Positions 8,467 through 17,214 of a stretch of 39,246 bases of DNA are shown one piece after another; position 1 is the stretch's first letter; every line of letters begins with the position of its first letter. The position numbers and the translations under genes are program-made. The DNA is taken from positions 1-39,246 of the forward strand of contig JADYYD010000273.1 of assembly GCA_020853845.1 (NCBI GenBank), read 5' to 3'. The notes under the pieces were generated by a model that saw nothing but the letters and a program-made list of their open reading frames with translations, searched no databases and was not told where the DNA came from. This stretch comes from Candidatus Melainabacteria bacterium. GTDB lineage: Bacteria; Cyanobacteriota; Vampirovibrionia; Obscuribacterales; Obscuribacteraceae.

Positions 8467-9813
8467 TCAAGGGGTTTGGAAGTGGCGCGGCAGCCCGCTC
8501 CAGCAATCGATATAGTCGGCTTGCAAAATGCCGCCGCTCATGGCGAATTCAGTGGGCCGATAAACAAGCGAGCTTTCGAACATGAAAGCCAGCGTGTTGT
8601 CCATGCGCTGCGGTTTCAGCTCTGCATTGGAAGCTTTCTCGAAAGTCGCGGCATCCGGTCCATGAGCCGACATCTGGTTGTGCAAGCTGCCGCCCCCGGC
8701 GACAAATCCTTCTTCCTTCGCATCATATACGCCGTAAATCAAGCCCATGTATTCGCTCATGCAATTGCGATGGTAATAGGGCGGTCTGAAGGTATGTTCT
8801 GCAACCAGCCAGCGTGGCGGGAAGATAACGAAATCGACATTGGCGGTGCCGGCGATTTCAGAGGGCGAGGTCAAAACAGTAAAAATCGATGGGTCGGAAT
8901 GGTCGAAGGTGACAGTGTTTACGGCATTGAATCTGTTCAAGTCATACTTGTACGGATAATAATTGCCGTGCCAGGCGACGACATCTAAAGGCGAATGATC
9001 GAGCGCCGCAGTGAAGAGCTTGCCCTGATACTTAGCGATCAGTTTGAGCGGTCTCTCGATGTCTTCGTAGGCGGCGCAGGGAGCCAGAAAGTCGCGTGGA
9101 TTTGCCAGACCGTTGGCGCCGATCGGTCCCAGCTCAGGCAGTCGCAACGCCGGACCGTAGTTCTCGAGTATGTAACCATCGGCGGTGCCATCCGGCAAGT
9201 CTACTTTGAACTTGATGCCGCGTGGAATAACAGCAATCTCGCCGGGTGAAACCGACATAGTACCGAATTCGGTGCCGAATGATAGATTGCCTCCGCGCGG
9301 AACAATCAGCAATTCGCCATCGGCATTGTAGAAAAAGCTGTCCGTCATCGACTGGTTGGCGGAATAAAGATGCACCGCCGAACCGCGCACGCTGGCTGTA
9401 TCTCCATTGCCTGCAATAGTGATTATGCCTTCGACAAAATTCTTCTTTTCTTTTAGAGCCGGCAGCGGATTCCATCTCAGTTGCTCGGGAGTATTTCCTT
9501 TCTCGCAAACGAAAGGGCGGCTTTCGATTAGACCTTGCGGATGCGGCTCGAATTTCGAATGCAATACCGAAGGACGAATTCTGTACAGCCAACTGCGCAA
9601 ATTCTCGTTGCGCGGAGCCGTGAAAGCGCTGCCGCTAAGCTGCTCGGCATACAGCCCCAGGGGAGCTTTTTGCGGCGAATTTTGCCCAACAGGAAGAGCA
9701 CCCGTTTCTGCCTCAGAGCTGTGGTAATTGCCGAAGCCACTCAAGTATTGCAGCTTGCCGTCAGCCTCTTTGTCGGCGACGTCCCTTACGCGGGCAGCTT
9801 TTCCTGCTGTCAA
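8467..9813 (-). CDS. hmgA: Homogentisate 1,2-dioxygenase
   Basis: A 448-residue protein, the usual size for the family. It opens the ring of homogentisate with O2 to give maleylacetoacetate in tyrosine and phenylalanine breakdown. The N-terminal signature [12 protein letters not shown] (residues 23-34) is typical. The iron ligands correspond to H348, E354 and H384, in [10 protein letters not shown] and MSAHGPD, with the same 6- and 36-residue spacing as human H335, E341 and H371. The catalytic-base His is H305. The start is a TTG at 9813, supported by AGGAG 7 bases upstream; that ribosome site overlaps the stop codon of the preceding small TPR gene, so the two are translationally coupled. The other pathway genes (fumarylacetoacetase, hydroxyphenylpyruvate dioxygenase) are not in the window. 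Confidence 0.97.
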   Translation of the reverse strand: MTAGKAARVRDVADKEADGKLQYLSGFGNYHSSEAETGALPVGQNSPQKAPLGLYAEQLSGSAFTAPRNENLRSWLYRIRPSVLHSKFEPHPQGLIESRPFVCEKGNTPEQLRWNPLPALKEKKNFVEGIITIAGNGDTASVRGSAVHLYSANQSMTDSFFYNADGELLIVPRGGNLSFGTEFGTMSVSPGEIAVIPRGIKFKVDLPDGTADGYILENYGPALRLPELGPIGANGLANPRDFLAPCAAYEDIERPLKLIAKYQGKLFTAALDHSPLDVVAWHGNYYPYKYDLNRFNAVNTVTFDHSDPSIFTVLTSPSEIAGTANVDFVIFPPRWLVAEHTFRPPYYHRNCMSEYMGLIYGVYDAKEEGFVAGGGSLHNQMSAHGPDAATFEKASNAELKPQRMDNTLAFMFESSLVYRPTEFAMSGGILQADYIDCWSGLPRHFQTP

Positions 9814-9820
9814 AATGCCT

Positions 9821-9825
9821 CTCCT
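9821..9825 (-). promoter_or_regulatory. Ribosome binding site of hmgA overlapping upstream stop codon
   Basis: AGGAG on the minus strand (9825 to 9821) sits 7 bases before the TTG start of hmgA and shares one base with the TAA stop (9827-9825) of the TPR gene. This decides the unusual TTG start and suggests termination-dependent reinitiation. Confidence 0.75.
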
Positions 9826-10184
9826 TATTTTGCGAAAATAGCGCGAGCCTTAGCATCCATTTTGTCTGCCTCCGGTCCGCGACCGGCTGCCCGCAACATT
9901 TTTGCGTAGTTGTCGTAAATCGGAATCAATTCCTGACAGGTCGGTCCTTTGATGCGCGACATTGTTTCGACGGCTTTTTTATACATCGGCTCGGCATCGG
10001 CATATTTGCCTTGCTGCCTGTAGCAGTTTGCCAAAGAGCTCATGCTCTGAGCAATCTTGGGTTCGTTGGGACCCATGCCTTCGGCTTCCTGCAGCGCCAG
10101 TTTGAATTGAGTTTCGGCGTCCAGCGGTTTTCCTGCCGACAGGGCTTGCTGTCCGGCAATGTTGTAGCGTTCCCATGACGACAT
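9825..10184 (-). CDS. Small TPR protein upstream of hmgA
   Basis: A 119-residue protein from the ATG at 10184, chosen because GGAGG lies 7 to 9 bases upstream; the frame extends seven codons further without such a site. It has about two TPR units of the kinesin-light-chain type: [21 protein letters not shown], then an [28 protein letters not shown] unit (first and last residues given), and a final helix pair. No signal peptide is present, so it is probably cytoplasmic. It is coupled to hmgA by a ribosome site that overlaps its stop. A link between a bare TPR protein and homogentisate dioxygenase is unexpected; it may be a chance operon neighbour or a small adaptor. Confidence 0.85.
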   Translation of the reverse strand: MSSWERYNIAGQQALSAGKPLDAETQFKLALQEAEGMGPNEPKIAQSMSSLANCYRQQGKYADAEPMYKKAVETMSRIKGPTCQELIPIYDNYAKMLRAAGRGPEADKMDAKARAIFAK

Positions 10185-10471
10185 GAAGTGTCCTCCTGAT
10201 TGCAAGCGGAACTACCCAGCCACTTAATTCTCAGCAATAAGTACTGGTCGTGAGAAAATTACTCCCTTCGAAGTGATAAGGCAAGGGACCAGGCAATATT
10301 TCTTGGCGGACGGACGTTTAATTCATGACATGCCGGAAAAGACCGCCGTTTACCTCTTGATATATAAACGCTTTGAGCTTCCCTCACATTTGTTTGCCGC
10401 CCGGCTCTTTTCGGCGTTTAATAGTTAGACTCTTGTGAGTGACAAGGCGAAAGTTAACAGGAAGAGAAAAA

Positions 10472-11410
10472 GTGGTTTTGAACGCAAAGCAAAGACGGGC
10501 GCTTTTAATTGGCGTTGTTGGCTTCATTGCCATCGGCGGTTTTCCACCGTGGAAAGACACCAGTCCGCCGCCGGCCGGCTCTCCGTTGCCGTTCGCGCCT
10601 ATTTCCATGCCGCCTTCAGTGCCCGGGCATTCGATTGAGATCGATGTTGTTCGACTGGGCATCATGTGGGTGCTCATGGTTGTCGTTACAGGCGCCTCCA
10701 TCTGGATGGGAAAAGATTTGGGCAAAGAGGAGCGCGACCCGGAAAAGGATCTCGCCTCCGGTAAGTTCAAAAACAATATAGAGCCGCTTCCCTCGCTGCC
10801 TCTGGCGGGAAAATCCTCCGGCGCCAAAATACTCGATTCGATCACATCCGAAGCCCGCACATCCAAAGAATCAGCCGACGCGTTGAAACTGAAGTTTCCG
10901 GAGCGAAAAGTGGGCGAGATTTTGAGCGAAAGCGAAGACGATCCGGAATACTGGACCCTCGTCAGCGATGCCAGAGGGCGAGTGCTCTTGCCTGCGGGCA
11001 AACGCTTGCAACTGGAGATTGCCAAAGAAGGAGAAGCAACGCTCGATTTCCTTTCCAGCATGGGCAATAAAGAAGCCCGCTCCGCCATCGTGTCGCTTGA
11101 TTTGAGCCAGACGGATTTAAATGTCGAATCGCTCAGCTACTTGCGCTTCTTGCCGGCTCTGGAAGAGCTCGATCTGTCCGGCACCGAAATCGGCGATGAT
11201 GACCTCGATGAAATCATCAAATTGACTCAGTTGAAAAAACTCTGGCTGGACGACACGAAAACTTCCAAGGTTGCCGCCGATAAGCTTTCCCTTTTGACCA
11301 ATTTGAAAAAGCTCTCGCTCTCGCATCTTGATGCCGACGAATCCGAAATTAATTCACTCAAGTTGCGCATCCCTTCCTGTGAGGTTGTTGTAAGAGAGGG
11401 CAAGAGTTAA
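10472..11410 (+). CDS. Membrane-anchored leucine-rich-repeat protein
   Basis: A 312-residue protein started at the GTG at 10472, which has AGGAAGAG just upstream; a GTG at 10439 in the same frame lacks a ribosome site. Two hydrophobic helices occur near the N-terminus (about 8-24 and 60-80), separated by a Pro-rich loop. A charged region follows, then leucine-rich repeats (about 200-300), seen as VSLDLSQTDLNVESLSYL, LEELDLSGTEIGDDDLDEI, LKKLWLDDTK and LKKLSLSHLDADESE. Both membrane helices lie before the LRRs, so the repeats are probably cytoplasmic. It lies 16 bases upstream of the pseudokinase-TPR gene and very likely shares its transcript. LRRs bind proteins; a role as partner of the pseudokinase protein is inference. 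Confidence 0.85.
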   Translation: MVLNAKQRRALLIGVVGFIAIGGFPPWKDTSPPPAGSPLPFAPISMPPSVPGHSIEIDVVRLGIMWVLMVVVTGASIWMGKDLGKEERDPEKDLASGKFKNNIEPLPSLPLAGKSSGAKILDSITSEARTSKESADALKLKFPERKVGEILSESEDDPEYWTLVSDARGRVLLPAGKRLQLEIAKEGEATLDFLSSMGNKEARSAIVSLDLSQTDLNVESLSYLRFLPALEELDLSGTEIGDDDLDEIIKLTQLKKLWLDDTKTSKVAADKLSLLTNLKKLSLSHLDADESEINSLKLRIPSCEVVVREGKS

Positions 11411-11426
11411 TAAACGGCGTCAAAAA

Positions 11427-13682
11427 TTGAATCCAGATACCGGTGAGCAATTAATCTTGGCTGCTGACAAAAACGAACCGATTGATGTGGACGTTTCCGA
11501 TTTGCCTGATGGCGAAGAGGTGGATGTTCGCCCTTCAACCGATCGAGCGCCCGCATTGAGAGGCAACGCCGACTCGCATCCCACCGCTTCCAATAAGTCG
11601 ATGAAGGACGAGATGGAGGATACGCTGGTCGGCACGACTGTCGTCGGGCGTTATGAAATTCTGCAATGTTTGAGCAAACAACCATCAAGCTCGCTGTACA
11701 AAGCAAGACATTTGCTTATGGATCGTCCGGTTGCAATAAGGCTTTTGACAGCTACCGATATTCAGAGTTTGAAACGCTTTCAGGTGGAAGCGAAAGTGGC
11801 AAGCAGTCTCAATCATCCAAACATCATCACGGTGCTTGATTTCGGCGTCTCGAACGGCAGACCTTATCTCACTACCGACTATCTGGAAGGAAATACACTT
11901 GCGGAATTATTGAAGACGCACGGCAAATTGTCGCCCTCCCGAACTCTGGAAGTTTTCTCGCAAATATGTGAAGCTGTTTCATATGCGCACAAGCAGGATC
12001 TTCTCATTCGTTGCTTGAAGCCGTCGCAAATTTTTGTTTTCGACACACCCGATCGCAAAGACTTCGTGAAAGTCGTTGAATTCGGCATTTCCGAAAGGTT
12101 GATCGAAGACGGCGAGGAAGTGAAAAATCTTGCCAACAAAGCCGTGGTCAACGGAGATCCTCATTATTTAAGCCCCGAGTCATGCCTCTCGGTCAAGCTC
12201 GATGCAAAAAGCGATGTGTTCACGATTGGATGCGTGATGTACGAAACACTTGTCGGCAGGCCGCCCTGCGAAGGAAAGTCAGCACATGAGATCATGCACA
12301 GGCAACTGACCAAGGTACCACAGGCGGTGCGTGAAGCGGCCGGTTCAAGCGATATATCGGAAGCCATTGAGCGCGTGGTCATGCGAGCTATCGAAAAAGA
12401 TCCTGACCAGCGATATCCATCAATGGAAGCAATGCTGGCGGACATCGAAGTCTACAAACACGGCGCCAATCAATTGCGAATGAGCAAGGAGAAGAGGAAT
12501 TCCGGATTCACAAAAGACCCTGCTCTGTCGAAGAAGAGAGCCATGCGCGTGCTCGGTCTCTCGATATCAATGTTTCTCGGTGTTGCGCTGGGCATTGCCA
12601 TCGAGCCTCTCAAAGAGATGTTTGTTCCACACGAGAAGAAAGCGCCTGTTATCATTCCCTGGCAGGAATTGAACCGCCAGGGCGAGGAAGCATTTCATCG
12701 CGGCGATTATGACGAAGCTGAGGCTCTGTTCGGTCAAGCGCTTGCTCGATCGGGCGGTTTCGAGCCTGATGACCCGCGCATTGCTGAGACTTTGAACAAT
12801 CTGGGCAATTTGTATTTCAACCTCGATTTATATAACGAAGCAGAAAATTCAATAAAACGTGCTCTTGCCATTAGAGAGAAAACAGAAGGGCCTGACGCAC
12901 TTGTTGTAGCTGACAGTCTCAATGATCTAGGTATGATCTACTTGACCAAGGGAAAGATTGCCGACGCAAAACCGCTGATAGAAAGAGCGCTTTCGATTCG
13001 TCAGAAGACGCTCAAACCTGATGACGAGGACATTGCTTCGAGCTTGCAGGCGATGGCATCCATCTATCATAAAGAAGGCAAGCTGAAAGAGTCGATGACC
13101 GCGCTTAAAAAGGCCCTGTATATTCGCAAGCGCGCGCTTGGTGCTGAACATCTGGATGTGGCGACTACCTACAACAGTCTCGGCGTGCAGCATCAAATGG
13201 CCGGCGAAAACGGCGAGGCGAAACAGTGCTATGAGCACGCGCGCGGCATTATCGAAAAACTTTATGGGGACAAGCATCCGTCCATGGCGGACAGTCTGGT
13301 CGGCCTGGCTACACTGGAATTTCTCGAAGATAATTTCCGCCAGTCGGAGGAAGATTTCAACAAAGCTCTCGAGATTCGTGAAACCGCCCTTGGTGACGAG
13401 AGCTTTCGAGTTGCCGAAGTTTTATCGTGCCTTGCTATTTTGAAAGAACACACAGGAAAGCTGAAAGAAGCAGAGGAGCTGCTGCGCCGCGCCATTGCCA
13501 TCGATGAGCAAGCGGTCGGTTCGTTCAATCCGGAAACGATAAGGGTAAACAACAACCTCGTGCGCATTTTGAAAAAAGCCGGCAAGCGCGAAGAGGCAAA
13601 ACGCTTAGAGCGCGGGTTGACGCAAGTCAAAAAAGGAGAGCAGGCAGCAGCGAAGAACGCCGCAAAGCGTCCGGCAAAATAG
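11427..13682 (+). CDS. Pseudokinase - transmembrane - TPR receptor-like protein
   Basis: A 751-residue protein from a TTG at 11427 (no strong ribosome site; an ATG at 11601 is possible). A protein-kinase fold spans about 75-345 and is followed by one membrane helix (374-392) and seven or eight 42-residue TPRs of the kinesin-light-chain type (about 410-735). The kinase domain resembles bacterial PknB-like Ser/Thr kinases, but key residues are altered. The Gly-rich loop has no glycines (81-92). The VAIK lysine is R105. The HRD triad reads I194-R195-C196. The metal-binding Asn is Q201. DFG is EFG (218-220). The SPE and SDVFTIGC motifs of the C-lobe remain. Catalysis is therefore improbable, and a scaffold or ligand-sensing role fits better. 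The TPRs would lie outside the membrane if the kinase fold is cytoplasmic. It shares an operon with the LRR gene. Confidence 0.93.
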   Translation: MNPDTGEQLILAADKNEPIDVDVSDLPDGEEVDVRPSTDRAPALRGNADSHPTASNKSMKDEMEDTLVGTTVVGRYEILQCLSKQPSSSLYKARHLLMDRPVAIRLLTATDIQSLKRFQVEAKVASSLNHPNIITVLDFGVSNGRPYLTTDYLEGNTLAELLKTHGKLSPSRTLEVFSQICEAVSYAHKQDLLIRCLKPSQIFVFDTPDRKDFVKVVEFGISERLIEDGEEVKNLANKAVVNGDPHYLSPESCLSVKLDAKSDVFTIGCVMYETLVGRPPCEGKSAHEIMHRQLTKVPQAVREAAGSSDISEAIERVVMRAIEKDPDQRYPSMEAMLADIEVYKHGANQLRMSKEKRNSGFTKDPALSKKRAMRVLGLSISMFLGVALGIAIEPLKEMFVPHEKKAPVIIPWQELNRQGEEAFHRGDYDEAEALFGQALARSGGFEPDDPRIAETLNNLGNLYFNLDLYNEAENSIKRALAIREKTEGPDALVVADSLNDLGMIYLTKGKIADAKPLIERALSIRQKTLKPDDEDIASSLQAMASIYHKEGKLKESMTALKKALYIRKRALGAEHLDVATTYNSLGVQHQMAGENGEAKQCYEHARGIIEKLYGDKHPSMADSLVGLATLEFLEDNFRQSEEDFNKALEIRETALGDESFRVAEVLSCLAILKEHTGKLKEAEELLRRAIAIDEQAVGSFNPETIRVNNNLVRILKKAGKREEAKRLERGLTQVKKGEQAAAKNAAKRPAK

Positions 13683-13700
13683 CTGCAGGCGAAGGCAAAA

Positions 13701-14183
13701 TCAGTTCTCGCGCACTGTCAAGTTTACGACGATGGCTTTGCTTGCCTTGACCAGATTCTCCGGCGTGATGAGAATCTCATTGCCCCATTTTCCGGTTCCG
13801 ACTCCCAGCATCGGTTCGTCCATCAAAGCTTTATCGATGAATGTTTTGACACCCTCAATCTGCCAGTGGAAGGGCGGTATGGAGCCGATTACATAACCAG
13901 TCAATTCAATGACCTTTTCCGGTTTGGCAAGAGAAATATCGCGTGAGCCGAGTGCTTTTTTCAACAAACCGGAAACAGCGTTTTGATCTCCTCCGACCAT
14001 GACAAGAGAGCACTCTCCTTGCGCCGTTTCGAAAATCAAAGTCTTTATCATCTGGCGCTCGCGAAAACCAAGTGCGTGCGCCACATTGGCCGCACCCTTC
14101 TCGGTCGTCTCGGGAAAGCTCGCCGTCTCGTATTCGATTTGATGCTCGTCTAAAAACTGATGCGCCGGTAATTTTGCTGTCAT
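13701..14183 (-). CDS. YbaK/EbsC-type aminoacyl-tRNA deacylase
   Basis: A 160-residue single-domain protein with the YbaK fold. Family features include a conserved Lys in MIKTLIFE (about residue 48), VMVGGDQNAV, the GYVIGSIPPF segment and the glycine-rich GVGTGKWG followed by EILITPENLV. Proteins of this family hydrolyse mischarged aminoacyl-tRNAs in trans (YbaK on Cys-tRNA(Pro), ProX on Ala-tRNA(Pro)). The exact specificity cannot be read from sequence. It starts at an ATG at 14183, 15 bases after the stop of the GGDEF-like/DUF4388 gene, and probably shares its transcript. It converges with the pseudokinase gene 18 bases away. A proline biosynthesis operon lies further upstream on the same strand, which is suggestive for a Pro-tRNA editing enzyme, but a 154-base gap with a large inverted repeat intervenes. 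Confidence 0.9.
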   Translation of the reverse strand: MTAKLPAHQFLDEHQIEYETASFPETTEKGAANVAHALGFRERQMIKTLIFETAQGECSLVMVGGDQNAVSGLLKKALGSRDISLAKPEKVIELTGYVIGSIPPFHWQIEGVKTFIDKALMDEPMLGVGTGKWGNEILITPENLVKASKAIVVNLTVREN

Positions 14184-14198
14184 GATTTTTGTCTTTGT

Positions 14199-16202
14199 CT
14201 AAACCATTTCGTCAGCCATTAGTTGTATCACTTCTGCATCTGAAAGTAGATGGGCTGCACGCCATTTTATGTAGTCCGGCATCTTGACGGCGTCGAAGAG
14301 CTGCTGCAAAGTAGCCGCGTTTTCGAGCGTGGAAACCAGCGTTCGCATGCCGTTTTTTTCCTCTTCGGTGAGGTCGGTTCGGCGTGAAAAAAGCTTTTCC
14401 ATTTGCTCTTCCGGATTGACAGAGATGATGCAGTCGTTCAGTCTGAGCATGCGCTTTGCCACCACCATATGGTCTTCCGCAACTGCAGCGTCCATAAGAC
14501 AGCGTTCCAGCGACAGAGGTGTCTTCTCCTTGATAATCACCTGAGTGCCGCGCGAAAAGCCGCGTTCTACAAAACTGAATTTGCCTTCCTTGTAGGAAAT
14601 TAGGAAATCTACGAGCGCCTCGCGTCCTGTCAATTCACCGAAGGCGACTTCCAGCGGCTTGCCGTCCTGGAAAAGCATTCTCAATGAATCCTGCCCTTCC
14701 TGACTGACTGTAAGTTCGCCTGTCTTATTGCTGACGGCCAGTGATTGCAGAAGACCGAATCCGCCCAGGACGCCAAGCTCTCCTTTGATAGCAGCTTTGG
14801 AATCTGTTTTTTTATAATCGGACGGGACTTCTTTGGCCGTCTTGATGCTTCCCATTCCGAATTCTCTTTCTGCGAACATCAAGGCTGAATACGCACTGGC
14901 TAGCAGCGACGAAAGATTTTCGCCTTCTTGCGGATAGGAAGAAATGCCGACGCACGGTTTCATTTTTACATCCAGTCCTTGAGCAGCCATGTACTGCGGG
15001 AAGGCTGCGACGATGCGGCTTGCCACTTGCTTGGCATTGCCCGGATCAGCCCAGCCCAGCAAAATCGCCATCGTGTTCGAGGTATACCTGACTGTGTAGT
15101 CGGTGTAGCGTGAAAGTTTGTTGATCAAAATTTCGTCGGTTCTCACAGAAGCGCTTATGGCATCTGCCAGGGCTTTGATTTTTCTGTCGCGCAAAACGTG
15201 GTCTTCGCTGTCGCTCACTTTTATGCTGACCAGGACGACCGAGTACGGATCTTCGTTGGCGGAGCCATTTTTCGCGGAGTCGAAGGTGGGCATCAGGTGC
15301 TCACCTACGAACGATACCGATAGTAGTCCGGTCAACGGGTCTAAATACTTGGCGACAGGGTCGACTTCTGTGCCACCACCTGTGATGTCAGACCTGGGCG
15401 ATGTGTGACGCACATCCACTTTCTTCTTCATTAGGGCAGGAATACGATCGCTCGTCGCCTCCTGAATTTGCATGTCGATCACAATCTCTTTGGACAAGCG
15501 CCGATTTTCGACGAGCAATTGTTTGATCGCCGTGCAAAGCTCTTTCAAGTCGCCGATTTCATAGTCGAATCCGGACAACGCATGCTCGAAGTCACCGGTT
15601 TGCTTCACCAACATAGCAGTGCGCAGGCGCTGCGCCATGCGGCCGATTGGAAAAGCCAACCAGATGTAGCTGCCTATCCAGGCTGCCACGAATGCGCTGG
15701 AGATGGCAAGAAAAATAGGCAGTGAAGAAGATCCAGGCGCAATCAGCCTCTGGTCCAAATAGTCATTTCTAAAGCCGGCATGAAAAGTCCCGTACTGTGT
15801 GTTGCTGGTGGCGTCGAAAAAGCGCTCGCCTTTGTATGTGTATATGTGAGGCGTAGGGGTAAACTTTTTTATCGGCGGCGGCGGCATCGGTGCGTTTTTT
15901 TCGATCTTGCCGGCCGGGCTGGCGAAGAACATCCATACACAACCTTTCTTCCTGGCTTCATCGATAAAGTCGAATCGCTCCCAGTCGGCTTTCGGATTCT
16001 TACGTGCTGAAAGTTCTCGCACGAAGCTGAGCGCGTTCTTCGGCAGGACATGGTCTTGATAGTAGCAATCGAATGCCAGCGCCACGGCAAAGACGAAAGC
16101 AACAAGGCTGAACATGCGCAGCGCATAGGAAGTGAGAATCTGCTTGGCATAACCGCTTGCTAAAGCGGCTTCGGTTTTCCGGCTGGTTGCAGTCTTCGCC
16201 AC
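14199..16202 (-). CDS. Membrane sensor with degenerate GGDEF and DUF4388 (PatA-like) domains
   Basis: A 667-residue protein from a GTG at 16202. Two membrane helices (about 26-45 and 161-184) bracket an extracytoplasmic domain of about 115 residues that is Pro-rich in its middle, and a HAMP-like linker follows. Residues 287-455 form a GGDEF-fold domain starting with DPLTGLLS and keeping the late GISSYPQEG segment, but the GGDEF signature is replaced by TSNTM (374-378) and the substrate-binding block is altered, so cyclase activity is unlikely. Residues 470-555 match DUF4388, the N-terminal domain of cyanobacterial PatA, here placed after the GGDEF (GELGVLGGFGLLQSLAV, then LTVSQEGQ). A helical tail ends the protein. 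Likely a signal sensor acting through protein contacts or residual nucleotide binding. Confidence 0.88.
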   Translation of the reverse strand: MAKTATSRKTEAALASGYAKQILTSYALRMFSLVAFVFAVALAFDCYYQDHVLPKNALSFVRELSARKNPKADWERFDFIDEARKKGCVWMFFASPAGKIEKNAPMPPPPIKKFTPTPHIYTYKGERFFDATSNTQYGTFHAGFRNDYLDQRLIAPGSSSLPIFLAISSAFVAAWIGSYIWLAFPIGRMAQRLRTAMLVKQTGDFEHALSGFDYEIGDLKELCTAIKQLLVENRRLSKEIVIDMQIQEATSDRIPALMKKKVDVRHTSPRSDITGGGTEVDPVAKYLDPLTGLLSVSFVGEHLMPTFDSAKNGSANEDPYSVVLVSIKVSDSEDHVLRDRKIKALADAISASVRTDEILINKLSRYTDYTVRYTSNTMAILLGWADPGNAKQVASRIVAAFPQYMAAQGLDVKMKPCVGISSYPQEGENLSSLLASAYSALMFAEREFGMGSIKTAKEVPSDYKKTDSKAAIKGELGVLGGFGLLQSLAVSNKTGELTVSQEGQDSLRMLFQDGKPLEVAFGELTGREALVDFLISYKEGKFSFVERGFSRGTQVIIKEKTPLSLERCLMDAAVAEDHMVVAKRMLRLNDCIISVNPEEQMEKLFSRRTDLTEEEKNGMRTLVSTLENAATLQQLFDAVKMPDYIKWRAAHLLSDAEVIQLMADEMV

Positions 16203-16286
16203 GCTAGCTATTTTCCAGGTTTGCCCAGCAGCACTGTTACAGATCGCTGTAGATATTTCTGCATTTACTTACCCGGCCCTAAATAG

Positions 16287-16348
16287 GAACAAACGCGTCC
16301 AACGGACTGCGGAAATACCGCCCCAGATTAAATCGGACCCGTTTGTTC
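16287..16348. repeat. 62-base nested inverted repeat after proC
   Basis: The outer arms are GAACAAACGCGTCC (16287-16300) and GGACCCGTTTGTTC (16335-16348), complementary at 13 of 14 positions. The 34-base loop holds an inner hairpin, GCGG and CCGC around AAATA (16309-16321). It begins 8 bases after the proC stop on the minus strand and ends about 85 bases before the next gene. It could be the terminator of the proline operon, although only a TTTGTTCCTATTT stretch, not a pure T run, follows. It could also be a palindromic intergenic repeat element. I did not find a second full copy in the window. Confidence 0.7.
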
Positions 16349-16356
16349 TAAGCGGC

Positions 16357-17193
16357 TCAGGATTTTGTTTTCGAGTTCTGCGTGTTGACCAATTCGCGGG
16401 CGCGCTCGGCAGCTTTCACGACGGCTTTAATGAGAGTGACTCGCAACTTACCCTCTTCCAGCTCCATTAATCCGTCTATGGTGCAACCAGCCGGTGTGGT
16501 CACCATGTCTTTCAAAAGAGCCGGGTGCGCTTTCGACTCGAGGATCATTTTGGACGAGCCCAGCATGGTCTGCGCGGCGAGCAAGGTTGAAACGTCTCTG
16601 GGGATTCCCAATTTCACGCCTGCCTCGGCAAGCGATTCGATGACGACATAAAGGTAAGCTGGTCCGCTGGCGGACAGAGCCGTCACCCCGTCCATCAAAG
16701 ATTCATCGACAAAAACAGTTTCACCGACGCACTTGAAAATTGCCTCCGCCATTTTTTTATGCTCGTCGCTTGCACCGCTGCCGGTGCACAAGCCGGCCAT
16801 GCCGACATTCATCACCGAAGGAGTGTTCGGCATGGCGCGCACAACTGGAATACCTTCAGGAAGCCGTTCTTCGACGAATCCTGTGGTGACGGAGGCAGCA
16901 ACGGAAATTATCAATTGATCTTTGGTCACCACCGAAGAAAGTTCTTTCAGCACGCTGTCCATATTTTGCGGTTTTACCGCAAGAAGAATAAGATCCTTGC
17001 CTTTGGCGGCTTTTTGATTGTCGAGCATGACATCGATATTCAGTCGCTCTTTCACTCGGGCGATAGAACTTTCGTGGCAAACCGTTCCGCAAACATCAGA
17101 GGCGCTGACCGCGCCTTTTTTCAACAAACCTGAAATCAGTGCTTCTCCAAGCTTGCCGACGCCGATGACGGCGAGCTTTTTGTTTTTCAGCAT
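16357..17193 (-). CDS. proC: Pyrroline-5-carboxylate reductase
   Basis: A 278-residue protein, normal for the family. It reduces 1-pyrroline-5-carboxylate to proline with NAD(P)H, the last step of proline synthesis. The N-terminal Rossmann motif GVGKLG lies at about residues 11-16, and the NADP-binding fold continues through LLAVKPQN. The C-terminal dimerisation and substrate domain shows ALSASGPAYLYVVIESLAEA and TTPAGCTIDGL, which are family signatures. The start is an ATG at 17193, 21 bases after the stop of proA, and the operon order on the minus strand is proB, proA, proC. Having all three genes in a row gives a complete glutamate-to-proline route. The nested inverted repeat at 16287-16348 follows directly. 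Confidence 0.97.
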   Translation of the reverse strand: MLKNKKLAVIGVGKLGEALISGLLKKGAVSASDVCGTVCHESSIARVKERLNIDVMLDNQKAAKGKDLILLAVKPQNMDSVLKELSSVVTKDQLIISVAASVTTGFVEERLPEGIPVVRAMPNTPSVMNVGMAGLCTGSGASDEHKKMAEAIFKCVGETVFVDESLMDGVTALSASGPAYLYVVIESLAEAGVKLGIPRDVSTLLAAQTMLGSSKMILESKAHPALLKDMVTTPAGCTIDGLMELEEGKLRVTLIKAVVKAAERARELVNTQNSKTKS

Positions 17194-17214
17194 TCGCTTT
17201 TTCTTATCCTCTCT

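Noticed and set aside
10384-11088. Minus-strand ORF of 234 codons opposite the LRR gene
   Set aside because: Ser/Thr/Met-rich shadow of a gene with recognisable leucine-rich repeats; no ribosome site.
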